From NCBI GenBank assembly GCA_963614215.1, contig CAVECB010000004.1:27694-91693 (forward strand): a stretch of DNA of 64,000 nucleotides, given 5' to 3'. The DNA comes from CAVAWX01 sp963614215. GTDB taxonomy: Bacteria > Actinomycetota > Coriobacteriia > Coriobacteriales > QAMH01. The notes under the pieces were generated by a model, which searched no databases, had not been told where the DNA came from, and was given only the letters and a program-made list of their open reading frames with translations. A program made the translations under genes and the position numbers. Shown here piece by piece: positions 30,764 to 38,679 of this stretch (positions are counted from its first letter, which is position 1; every line of letters begins with the position of its first letter).

Positions 30764-32140
30764 TCACGGCAGGGGACGCAGCATGTGCACGGCATCGTCT
30801 GCAGGCGAGTTGTAGTAGCCGGTCACGATATCCATTTCAGTAAAACCCGCATGCGCATAGAGTCCGCGGGCGGGCACGTTTGCCGCGCGGACGTGCAGCT
30901 GCATGGCCGTGCAGTCGTCGTCGGCCGCCTGCGCGCACGCGTGCTCGAGCAGTAGCGTGCCCAGTCCCTTTCTGCGCGCGGGTGCGGCGACGGCTATGTG
31001 CATGATGGTCGCAAGGCCCGTCTCGGCCGCTTCCCACCAGCCGACGTATCCCGCGATGCGCTCGTCTTCGCCGCGCGCGACGACATAGCGCGCGGCCGGG
31101 TTGTGGCGCAGCTCCATGGCGTAGGCAAGCGGCGTCCATGGGTCGGGAAAGGCACCTGCCTCGATGGCCATGACCTGCCCCAAGTCGGTTTCGGTCATGG
31201 GGGAGAGGGCGAAGGGGGAGCCGTTCGCGTCATTTTCGCTTGCGCTGCCGACATCGTCCGTGTTGCAGCGCCCGTCGCCTTCACCCCGGCTGCCCGCCGC
31301 GCTCGTGCCGCTTGCTTTGGAACGTGCATCCCCTTCACCCGCTTTGGGCTTGCGCGCCGTGACCATGAAGGTGTTCGAGCAGTGGTAGTAGTCGTCGCGT
31401 TCAAACAGGGCGCGCCACGCGTCCAGCAGGCGGGTTTGCTCGCAGGCGATGCTCTCCGGCAGCCCGTCGGGCACGTTTTTGCGGAAGTAGGTGAAGCGCT
31501 CGAAGAGGTCCATGCGCTCGGCGCGAGTTTTGCCCAAGGTGTCGGTCGTGTGGATCGCCACGTCCACATCGGAAAATCCCGCCTCGGCCAGCAGCGCCGG
31601 GCATTTCTGTCCGTTGTTGCGGTCGGTGTGGCGCGTGTGCGGCGTGCGCGGCGCGATCTCGGCTTCGTAGAGGGTGAAAAGGCGACGCATGACGTGCTCG
31701 GGGTCGGGCCAGGACAGCTTGCAGGAGTCGTCGAAGGTCTTGATGATGATGTGGCCGCCCGGCTTGAGCAGGCGCCAGGCGTTTGTGAGCGCCGCGCCCT
31801 TGTCGCGCACGTGTTGAAAGACATGCGAGAAGTAGACGACATCGAAGCTTTCTGCCTGCCCGGCCCAGTCTTGCGCGTCGCCTCGCTCCCAGGAAAAGCG
31901 CGCATCGTAGGTTCGTTCGCGCGCCTCGGCCAGCGCGTCTTCATCCGGGTCGATGCCTACGACGGCCGCGATATTTGCGTAGCAGGAAAACTTCAGTACG
32001 GTATTGAAGCCGTCGAAGCAGCCCATGTCGAGCACGCGCGCGTCCTCTACGGCATCAAGTCCGATGCGCTCGAAGGCGGCGAAATCGTATGCCGCGCTGT
32101 CGCTGGCCACCTGGTCTATGCGCGCCTTGCCCCAGCCCAC
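30764..32140 (-). CDS. Fusion of SAM-dependent methyltransferase and RimI-type acetyltransferase
   Basis: A 458-residue two-domain protein. Residues 1-265 form a class I methyltransferase (motif I V-L-D-M-G-C-F-D-G-F-N near residue 36, V-V-G-I-D-P-D-E-D for the ribose-binding acid, F-D-V-V-Y-F-S-H-V-F-Q-H-V). A low-complexity Ser/Gly/Asp linker occupies ~270-310. Residues ~311-458 are a GNAT domain like RimI (E-A-G-A-F-P-D-P-W-T near the start and I-A-V-A-A-P-A-R-R-K-G-L-G-T-L-L). RimI acetylates the N-terminus of ribosomal protein S18; the methyltransferase target is unknown. GTG 32140 has GGAAGGAATTC upstream. It follows the two trigger-factor-like genes on the same strand. Confidence 0.78.
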   Translation of the reverse strand: MGWGKARIDQVASDSAAYDFAAFERIGLDAVEDARVLDMGCFDGFNTVLKFSCYANIAAVVGIDPDEDALAEARERTYDARFSWERGDAQDWAGQAESFDVVYFSHVFQHVRDKGAALTNAWRLLKPGGHIIIKTFDDSCKLSWPDPEHVMRRLFTLYEAEIAPRTPHTRHTDRNNGQKCPALLAEAGFSDVDVAIHTTDTLGKTRAERMDLFERFTYFRKNVPDGLPESIACEQTRLLDAWRALFERDDYYHCSNTFMVTARKPKAGEGDARSKASGTSAAGSRGEGDGRCNTDDVGSASENDANGSPFALSPMTETDLGQVMAIEAGAFPDPWTPLAYAMELRHNPAARYVVARGEDERIAGYVGWWEAAETGLATIMHIAVAAPARRKGLGTLLLEHACAQAADDDCTAMQLHVRAANVPARGLYAHAGFTEMDIVTGYYNSPADDAVHMLRPLP

Positions 32141-32253
32141 GAATTCCTTCCCCAGCTCGAAGGCCGCCGCCTGCGGCGTCTTTTGCGATGCCTAGCGGCC
32201 GGCCTCTCCTGCCTCGTTGTTGCCTTTTACTTCCGCACAGCTTTTCGCGTCGA

Positions 32254-33555
32254 CTACGCCGCCTTGACCTCGGCTTCCTCGACGAGCAGCTTGCCCGCCT
32301 TCAGGCGCAGCGCGGCGCAGCGTGCGGCGTACATCTTGCCCTCGCGGCGGAAATCTCCCATAGCCTGTTTGGCCTGGCCGGGTGCTATGGATTCGAAGAA
32401 AGCATCGAGGTCCTCGTCTTCGACGGACAGCCCCTTGTGCTTGGCGTAGGCGTTCAACGCAAACTGGCGCGTTAGCTGCCCGCGCACCTGCAAGAGCAGC
32501 ACGTTGTTCAGCTGGTCTTTCTCGATGCCCTCGCGCTCCAGATAGTCGTCAAGCGAGATGTTTTCCTCGCGCAGGCGCCGCGTCAGTTGCTCGCGCGCCT
32601 CTTTTACCGCGACGCCGTAGACGAGGTCGGGCACATCCTCATGTAGGCGCTTTGCCAGCTCGCTTGCGGCCAAGGCCTGCGCGCGGCGGCTGTACTCGTC
32701 AGCATGGCGCTCCTCCAGCTTTTCTTTTACCTTTGCACGCAGGTCGGCCAAGCTCTCCACGCCCGGCATGACGGTTTTGGCCCACGCGTCGTCGGGGACG
32801 GGCGGTTGCATGTCGATGATGCGTTTCACCGTGACAGTCGTCTCGTAGAGGTCCATGATGGGATTGCCGTCCTCGTCGGTTTCCATCTGCGGGCCTTCGA
32901 AGGAAAAGGTCTTCGTTTCGCCCACCTTCATGCCGATCACAGCGGCGTCGAAGTCGTCGGGCATGGCAAGCGCCCCTGTGTTGTACTCGCGCCCGTCCGT
33001 GCACAGCGTCTTCACCCGCTCGCCGTCCATGGTAGTCTCCATGGCCAGCTCGACCTTGTCGCCGCGCACCACCGTGTCGTGGGTCTCGTCGGTCACGGCC
33101 ACGGCGGCCGCCTGCGCCATCTTGGCAATCTCCTCGTCGACCTCGGCGCTTTTCACCGCCGATCCAGGCAACGAGATCGACACCGGGCCGTAGTCGTCGA
33201 GGGTGAACTCGGGCACGGGCACGCAGACCATATGGTAGGTAAATCCGCTCGTCTCGCTTGCGTGCTCCAGGCATTTGTAGACGGGCGTGCCGATGGCGTC
33301 GACGCCGGCGGCGGTCAGGGCGAAGGGCACGCGGTGGCGCATGATGCCCTCGTCGAAGGTGAAGGCGGCCTCGTCGGCACCCATGTGCCGGCGCAGGAAA
33401 TCGACCGGCTCGTCTTGGGCGAGGTTTGCCTTGTAGTCGTTGCGCGCTATCTCGTAGGCGGCGATTTTGGACATCTCCTTGGCGCATTCCTTTGCGTCGA
33501 GGGTGACGGAAAGCTCCAGCTTCCCGTCTTTTTCACGTACTTTTTCGACCTTCAT
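32254..33555 (-). CDS. Trigger-factor-like protein without the ribosome-docking signature
   Basis: A 433-residue protein with trigger factor architecture. The N-terminal domain lacks the G-F-R-x-G-K-x-P signature that docks trigger factor on ribosomal protein L23; the equivalent region reads N-L-A-Q-D-E-P-V-D-F-L-R. A FKBP-like middle (about 160-225, with D-K-V-E-L-A-M-E-T and G-M-K-V-G-E-T-K-T-F) and the helical C-terminal chaperone domain follow. The true tig gene is at 45930-47294, so this is a paralogue. AGGAGG precedes ATG 33555, 16 bases after the upstream stop, in operon with the next trigger-factor-like gene. It may act as a soluble chaperone independent of the ribosome. Confidence 0.75.
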   Translation of the reverse strand: MKVEKVREKDGKLELSVTLDAKECAKEMSKIAAYEIARNDYKANLAQDEPVDFLRRHMGADEAAFTFDEGIMRHRVPFALTAAGVDAIGTPVYKCLEHASETSGFTYHMVCVPVPEFTLDDYGPVSISLPGSAVKSAEVDEEIAKMAQAAAVAVTDETHDTVVRGDKVELAMETTMDGERVKTLCTDGREYNTGALAMPDDFDAAVIGMKVGETKTFSFEGPQMETDEDGNPIMDLYETTVTVKRIIDMQPPVPDDAWAKTVMPGVESLADLRAKVKEKLEERHADEYSRRAQALAASELAKRLHEDVPDLVYGVAVKEAREQLTRRLREENISLDDYLEREGIEKDQLNNVLLLQVRGQLTRQFALNAYAKHKGLSVEDEDLDAFFESIAPGQAKQAMGDFRREGKMYAARCAALRLKAGKLLVEEAEVKAA

Positions 33556-33571
33556 CGTTTTCTCGCGCCTC

Positions 33572-34396
33572 CTAGTCTTCGCGTATCTGCGGCTCGGGCA
33601 TGTTCTCGAAGTCGGGAACCTCTACGTCCTCTTCCGGTTCTTCTACCGGCGCTTGCGGCGGTGCGGCTACGACGGGCTTGCCATCTTCGTCGACCTCGCG
33701 CACGATGGCGGTCTCCACGACGCGGCGCATGACCTTCACCCGCACGGCGGCACGCCTGGCTGCCTCCACTTGGCCTTTTTCGCGAATCTCGGCTAGGAAT
33801 TTCTCCGGGTCGGGTGTCGAGAGGTAGTCGCAGATCTCGTGGTTTCCCACCTGCGTGTTCAAGACGTCGGCCATGATGTCGAGCGCGACGTTCATGCGCA
33901 TTTGGCGCGAGGTCTCGTCGGCGAGCTTTGCGTCGTATTGGTCCGGCGTCATATGCTCTTCGCGCAAAAACTGCTCGAAGCTGATGTGCATCTCCTCGAG
34001 GCGCTTGGCATTGCCCTCGCGCATGACCTCGATGTTGTTGGCCAACGTGGCCTCGTCCACGTCGCCTTGCAGGCGCGCGAGCAGCTCGTCGGCACAGTTC
34101 TTGAACTTGATGTCGCTATATTCGAACTCGAGATCGTGGTCGTATTGGTCTTTGATGGCCTGGCGTACGTCCTCGATGGTCTCTAGGCCCTCGAAGTTGG
34201 CCTTCACCCAATCGTCGTCGAGATCAGCGATGCCTTGTATCTTCTTGCCGCCGCTGGCCACGTACTCGAACAGCTGTGCGTCCACGTCTTCTTCCGACAA
34301 CTCGGGCTTTGCCGGCATATCGATGCGCACGTTGTCGTAGTCACTCAGTTTGAAGTCCTTCGGGTCGAGCTCGATGAACTGCTTGGTGTCCGCCAT
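33572..34396 (-). CDS. Trigger factor C-terminal-domain-like protein
   Basis: A 274-residue protein that matches only the helical substrate-binding arms of trigger factor (I-A-D-L-D-D-D-W-V-K-A-N-F and E-E-M-H-I-S-F-E-Q-F-L-R-E-E-H-M-T-P-D-Q-Y), with no N-terminal ribosome-binding or FKBP domain. The C-terminal ~45 residues are acidic and Pro-rich (E-E-P-E-E-D-V-E-V-P-D). AGGAGGGG precedes ATG 34396. It is first in an operon with the 433-residue trigger-factor-like gene; the two may form a complex that together replaces the full chaperone body. A motif cluster with TCATACT and AGTATGA lies about 200-280 bases upstream. Confidence 0.7.
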   Translation of the reverse strand: MADTKQFIELDPKDFKLSDYDNVRIDMPAKPELSEEDVDAQLFEYVASGGKKIQGIADLDDDWVKANFEGLETIEDVRQAIKDQYDHDLEFEYSDIKFKNCADELLARLQGDVDEATLANNIEVMREGNAKRLEEMHISFEQFLREEHMTPDQYDAKLADETSRQMRMNVALDIMADVLNTQVGNHEICDYLSTPDPEKFLAEIREKGQVEAARRAAVRVKVMRRVVETAIVREVDEDGKPVVAAPPQAPVEEPEEDVEVPDFENMPEPQIRED

Positions 34397-34579
34397 AATC
34401 CCCTCCTACAGGTCCGGCGCGCCGTTTCATGTCCTTTTGTCTGCGTGTAGCCTTGCAGACAGGTGCTCGGCGCTTTTTCGCGCGTGCCAACTCTTTTTTG
34501 TGTCGTCTCGCCGTGCGGTCCTCGCATGCCTCGGGGTCTTTTGCGGCTGTATCCGCAGCAGGCCTCCTTTTCGCGAGAA

Positions 34580-34673
34580 ATCATACGATGATGAACGAGT
34601 ATGCAGGTGAATTATTCGAGTGCCTGCTGTAGGGGAGTATGACTTTGAGTACTAGTAGTACGCTTTTCATACT
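34580..34673. promoter_or_regulatory. Promoter and operator-like cluster upstream of the trigger-factor-like operon
   Basis: AGTATGA (34636-34642) and TCATACT (34667-34673) form an inverted pair enclosing AGTACT (34648-34653) and AGTAC (34657-34661). A further AGTATGC is at 34598-34604. On the minus strand TATGAT (34585 down to 34580) is a fitting -10 for the operon, giving a leader of about 175 bases. The cluster partly overlaps the 3' end of the small basic gene. Confidence 0.5.
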
Positions 34674-34936
34674 GCGCGGGGCATGGAGTCTCGTACGGGC
34701 GCGGCTTGGACGGCTTGGGCGGGCACAAAAAGAAAGGAGCCCGTCCGGGCTCCCTCCTGTCGCATTTGCTTTTGCCAGGCGCGTTTTTCCTTTGCGCGCG
34801 CGTAGCCAGCCGGTCCGTGCGGCCCGTGCCCGCAAGCCCAGGCATCGTAGCGCGGCATCTTGGCCAGCGTGGCCTCTTCGGCGCTCTGGTGCCAGACCGC
34901 GCCGGTCTTCGCGACCTTCTTGCGCTTTCTCGCCAT
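34667..34936 (-). CDS. Small basic protein with terminator inside its reading frame (possible ribosome-rescue factor)
   Basis: An 89-codon frame opening M-A-R-K-R-K-K-V-A-K-T-G, with A-C-G-H-G-P-H-G and R-A-K-E-K-R-A-W-Q-K-Q-M-R near residues 35-58. It is strongly basic, with no membrane helix. AAAGGGGGTGAG lies before ATG 34936 and an extended -10 TGCTATGAT about 40 bases upstream. Codons ~62-70 coincide with a hairpin followed by TTTCTTTTTG on the coding strand, so most transcripts should end before the stop codon. That is the control scheme of ArfA in E. coli and BrfA in Bacillus, whose nonstop mRNAs are destroyed unless tmRNA fails. I see no clear sequence match to either, so the role is inference. 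Confidence 0.6.
   Translation of the reverse strand: MARKRKKVAKTGAVWHQSAEEATLAKMPRYDAWACGHGPHGPAGYARAKEKRAWQKQMRQEGARTGSFLFVPAQAVQAAPVRDSMPRAV
34725..34753 (-). terminator. Intrinsic terminator within the small basic gene
   Basis: On the minus strand GGAGCCC, loop GGAC, GGGCTCC (34753 down to 34736), then TTTCTTTTTG (34735 down to 34726). The reading frame continues 58 bases beyond to TGA at 34669-34667. The plus-strand side (CCTCCTGTC) lacks a T-run, so termination acts in the gene's own direction. Confidence 0.75.
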
Positions 34937-34971
34937 GTCGTCTCACCCCCTTTGCCCTCGTGGTCGATGCG

Positions 34972-34985
34972 GCGCATCATAGCAC
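34972..34985 (-). promoter_or_regulatory. Extended -10 (TGCTATGAT) of the small basic gene
   Basis: The minus strand reads GCGTGCTATGATGCGCC. TATGAT with TG upstream is a strong extended -10, giving a leader of about 30 bases containing the GGGGGTGAG ribosome binding site. Confidence 0.5.
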
Positions 34986-35131
34986 GCGCCCCGTGCAGCT
35001 TGGATTGATGCATTCGCGAAATAGCACCTTCTCTTTAGCGGTAAATTTGCTATGACTTTACAGTTGTCAGAGAAAGGGCGTGACGAGTCGGGAGGCTGCC
35101 AGGGAAGAGGAGCTGAGGGTCTACCAGGGGC

Positions 35132-36379
35132 TCATGCGAGGTCATTTCCGCCTTTGCTCTCGGTGCCGTAGCGGCGTTGCAGGCGCGCGATGGCCGGCTT
35201 TATCGCGATGCCGCAGCAAAGCGACACGAGCGCGCACACGGGGATGATGGCGAAGTAGGCGTCGTAGGAGCCGCCCGCATCGAAGATGGCCGCCGCCAAC
35301 ACGGGAAAGATCAGGTTGAACGGGGCGAGCACGAGCGCCGAGATGCCCGTGTTCGTGGCGAGGTTTGCCTGCCCGTAGGTCGTGCGCATGAACGAGGTGT
35401 TGATGGCCGAGTACATGCCGTAGACCAGACCCGCGGCCAAGACGAGCGCGGCAAACGCCGCTGGCAGGTGCGCGAGATAGCACGGCAGCGTGGCCACCGA
35501 GACGGCCAGCCCCAGCGCGGGCAAAAGCACCATGGTCTTTGCCTGCCCGAGTCTGTCGTAGACGATGCCGCCCAAAGGCCGCCCCAGCCCGTTGCCCAGC
35601 CCCAGCGCGGCCACGGCCGTGGTGGCAAACGCAACCGAGGCGCCGATGCCGGTCATCATCACGGACGCCTCGGCGATGATAGCCGCGACCGAGCCCATGA
35701 AGAAGCTGCGCCACGCGCAAAAGATCCAAAACGACGAGCTCGACGCGACCTGCTTGCCCGTCAGCGACAGCCCCGTGTCGCTGCGTTTGGAGCGCAGCGC
35801 GGCCACTTTTGGCGGGGGCGTGCGCATGAAGGCGCAGGCGAGCAGGCTCCACGCGAGAACGGACGCCCCGATGATGGTGAACGCCCAGCGCCAGCCGAGC
35901 GCCGAGTATATGAGCAAGGTGGCTACCGCGCCCAAGACGACCGTGCCCATCCCGAAGCCCATGACGAGAAACCCTGAGGCAAATCCGGCGCGGTCGCCAA
36001 ACCACGCGAGCACGCTCGTCGTCCAGCTCGTGTAGGCAAGTCCCACGCCAAAACCGCACAAGACGCCGTAGAGCAGATAGAGATGCCAGGGCTGCGTGAC
36101 GAAGCGGCAGCACACGAGGCCGGCCACGACGAGCAGGCCGCCCAGCAGGAAGACGCGGCGCAGCGGCATGTGCTTGGCCAGCTGCCCGACGCAGGTCATC
36201 CCGACCGACAGCGCAATCATGGCCACGGAAAAGACGAGCGAGGTGGACGCGCGCGACCAGCCGAACTCGGCTTCCAGTGGCGGGATGAAGATGGACCATG
36301 CGTAGATGATGCCATACATGAGCATGGTGACGACGCCCACGACGAGTATGGCGTAGCGGTTGTTCAGTAGTTTTTCCAT
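35132..36379 (-). CDS. MFS transporter, OFA-like
   Basis: A 415-residue membrane protein with about twelve helices. The N-terminal M-L-M-Y-G-I-I-Y-A-W-S-I-F-I-P-P-L, the F-G-V-G-L-A-Y after helix 4 and W-F-G-D-R-A-G-F-A-S-G place it near OFA transporters, with an Arg in R-T-T-Y-G-Q-A-N-L-A-T in the second half. The substrate is unknown; it is a distant relative of the protein at 16641-17915. ATG 36379 is preferred; the longer in-frame extension reads through Arg/Pro-rich intergenic DNA. It is flanked by unrelated genes and is probably transcribed alone. The 251-base gap upstream holds nothing I can identify. Confidence 0.82.
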   Translation of the reverse strand: MEKLLNNRYAILVVGVVTMLMYGIIYAWSIFIPPLEAEFGWSRASTSLVFSVAMIALSVGMTCVGQLAKHMPLRRVFLLGGLLVVAGLVCCRFVTQPWHLYLLYGVLCGFGVGLAYTSWTTSVLAWFGDRAGFASGFLVMGFGMGTVVLGAVATLLIYSALGWRWAFTIIGASVLAWSLLACAFMRTPPPKVAALRSKRSDTGLSLTGKQVASSSSFWIFCAWRSFFMGSVAAIIAEASVMMTGIGASVAFATTAVAALGLGNGLGRPLGGIVYDRLGQAKTMVLLPALGLAVSVATLPCYLAHLPAAFAALVLAAGLVYGMYSAINTSFMRTTYGQANLATNTGISALVLAPFNLIFPVLAAAIFDAGGSYDAYFAIIPVCALVSLCCGIAIKPAIARLQRRYGTESKGGNDLA

Positions 36380-36630
36380 GTCGGCCCGTCCCCTCAAACG
36401 AAAAGCCGTGCGCGTCGGCTTTCTCGCGGGCGCGTGCGCGGGAGACGCGAGCCCCCCATCCGGCCGCAATCTCGGCACCTATGGTACACCCGTACGCGAC
36501 AGGCGGGAAAGGCGCGTAGTTGCGGTGTGTGGCCACGGCGTGGGGCTGCGACAGCGTGCGCGGATGCGCAGGCATGGCGGGGGGGGATCGCGCGCGCCGT
36601 GAAAGCGCGGGTCGTTTGAACGGCGCTGGC

Positions 36631-38679
36631 TCAGGAATCGAGGGCCTGTGCCTGCACTATGGCGCCGCCTTCCAGGTAGACGATGAAGTCGCGCGTCACA
36701 TGCTCGCCGCCGTATATGTCGGTGACGACGCCGTAGACCTGGTAGCGCCCGTCGGGCAGCACTGCCGAGGAAAGCTCCAGCCCGTCGGCAGCCGAGACGG
36801 TCGCGCCCTCGGCAAGACGCGTCTCGGCATTGCTGCCCCCGCCGCTGTCCTCGCTTGCGCCGCCCGCGTCGGCGCTTTCACCTACGATGCGCTCGACGAG
36901 CAGCACGAGCGTGTCGTCTGATTGAATGTCTTCCAGCCGCCCGGGCGCGCCGGCCTTCTCGGAGGCGACGAAACCCTGCAACGCGTAGGCGCCCGTCTTC
37001 GCGTTGAAGGTGAAGCGCAAATCGCCGGCCTCGCCGTTTCTCTTGACGGGCGCGGAAAAGACCGTGGTGTCGCCCGTGGAGTCGATGGTGTCGCAGGAGA
37101 GGAGATGCCCGTTCAAGGCGACCCACTTCCCGGCAAATCCTATGGTGTAGGCCCCCGTGCCGCGAGACGCTACGTCGTCGGAAAAGCCCAGACAGTCCGC
37201 TTCACCACCGTTTCCGCCGCCTTGCCCGCCGCCGTCTGCGCCTTGCCCGTCTGCGCCGCCGCCCGTATCGCCGTCGAGCCGGTAGACAGCATAGGCCACC
37301 TCCTGCACGTAGCGCGTGGACTCGGGGGCCACGCTGAACTGAAGCGCCCCGCCCTGCACGCTGCCCTCGTCGTTGAAACAAATCTTTTCGCCGCCCGCCG
37401 CATCCGCACCTTCGCCGAAATTGTTCCTCAAAAACAGAGCGTAGGCGCTGTTCGTGGCGCTTGCCAGGTAGTCTTGCAGCGAGTTTGCCGTGCCGGCGGG
37501 GAAGTAGACGCTCATGCCGCACGCCCCCTCGCGATCGGCGCCGTTTGCAGCCCGCGTGCACTCCCCGATTGCGCGCGCCAGCTCCTCGAAGCCCAGATTG
37601 CGCGAGAACTGCGAAAGGTCTACGAGCTCGCTTTGGGTGGCGCCGCGCCCGCTCGCATCCCCAAACCCCATGGCGCCGTCGGCGGCCTGCACCACCTCTT
37701 GCAGCGCGCCTTCGCTGCCTTTCTTCGAGAGCACCTCCTCGCACAGCGCGTCGAAAGCGGTCTCCACCTGCGCAAATTTGCCCAAGTCCACCGCCGAGAG
37801 CGTGTAGAGCCGCTTGCCTTTCGCCTCGTTGCGCGCCTGGTATGCGCTTAGCAGCTTTTCGGTGAAATCGCCGCTGCCGAGGTTTTCGACGAGCGCCGTG
37901 TAATCCCAGCCGGCCGCTGGCTCTATTTCCTCGCTTGCCACCATCTGCTGCGCGTGCGGAGCGACCACGCGCATGGTCTCGAAGCCGCCCATCAGGCAGG
38001 CGTCAAAGCATACGGTGGTGAAGTGCGCGTCTGCCGCATCGAGCGCCTGCCCCAGCTCGGCGGCGCTCAAAGCGTCCATGCTGTGGTTTTCGTCGGCGCA
38101 CACGCCTTTCACGCTGCCTGCCCCGTGATCCCACAGCAGCAAGGTGGAGTTGTCGGCCGGGTACTCGCGGGCGCAAAACTCCAGAAACGAGGCCAGCGTG
38201 TCCGCATCGCCCATGCTCGCGTTTGCCTCACGCCCCACCTCGACGAGCCGGCCGCCGCGCAGCTCGTAGCGCACGAGCGCATCTGAGGGGATGTCGTGTC
38301 CGCGCCACTTGCGCGCACCGCCCGTCTCCACCACGACGGCGGTGCCATCCGGCATGTGCGCGCCCAGCATTTCGTCGATGTTGGCCGTGGCGATGGCGCT
38401 TTTCGTCTCCAGAGTCGAGCCGCACATGTAGATGTAGAGGGCGCATGCATAACGCCCGTCCGCGCTGCCGCCCGCACATGTCTTCACCAGCGCACACGCC
38501 CCGAAGAAAAGCGCGCACGCCCCGAGCGCGGCCACGGCGACGAGCGCAGCATGCCCGATGCTTTTTCCGATGCCGATCCGCGCCGCCCCCGCGCGCGTCC
38601 CCGCGTCGCCGTTCGCCTTGGCTGTTTGTCCCGCCGCGCCCCGCGCCTTCACCCGTGGCGCCTGCCCCGTCTTGTTCAA
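36631..38679 (-). CDS. Clostripain-family (C11) cysteine protease, membrane-anchored
   Basis: A 682-residue protein. An N-terminal hydrophobic segment (about residues 40-62) exports or anchors it, followed by A-L-Y-I-Y-M-C-G-S-T-L-E-T. The catalytic His in L-L-L-W-D-H-G-A-G-S-V-K-G and Cys in F-D-A-C-L-M-G-G-F-E match clostripain/C11 peptidases. The C-terminal ~300 residues are beta-rich with a Gly/Asp-rich run near residues 450-475. The start is proposed as TTG 38679, which overlaps the upstream TGA as TTGA with GAAGAAGG before it; ATG 38790 would overlap the previous gene by 115 bases. It is coupled to the large lipoprotein gene, so the two may act together at the surface. Confidence 0.8.
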   Translation of the reverse strand: MNKTGQAPRVKARGAAGQTAKANGDAGTRAGAARIGIGKSIGHAALVAVAALGACALFFGACALVKTCAGGSADGRYACALYIYMCGSTLETKSAIATANIDEMLGAHMPDGTAVVVETGGARKWRGHDIPSDALVRYELRGGRLVEVGREANASMGDADTLASFLEFCAREYPADNSTLLLWDHGAGSVKGVCADENHSMDALSAAELGQALDAADAHFTTVCFDACLMGGFETMRVVAPHAQQMVASEEIEPAAGWDYTALVENLGSGDFTEKLLSAYQARNEAKGKRLYTLSAVDLGKFAQVETAFDALCEEVLSKKGSEGALQEVVQAADGAMGFGDASGRGATQSELVDLSQFSRNLGFEELARAIGECTRAANGADREGACGMSVYFPAGTANSLQDYLASATNSAYALFLRNNFGEGADAAGGEKICFNDEGSVQGGALQFSVAPESTRYVQEVAYAVYRLDGDTGGGADGQGADGGGQGGGNGGEADCLGFSDDVASRGTGAYTIGFAGKWVALNGHLLSCDTIDSTGDTTVFSAPVKRNGEAGDLRFTFNAKTGAYALQGFVASEKAGAPGRLEDIQSDDTLVLLVERIVGESADAGGASEDSGGGSNAETRLAEGATVSAADGLELSSAVLPDGRYQVYGVVTDIYGGEHVTRDFIVYLEGGAIVQAQALDS

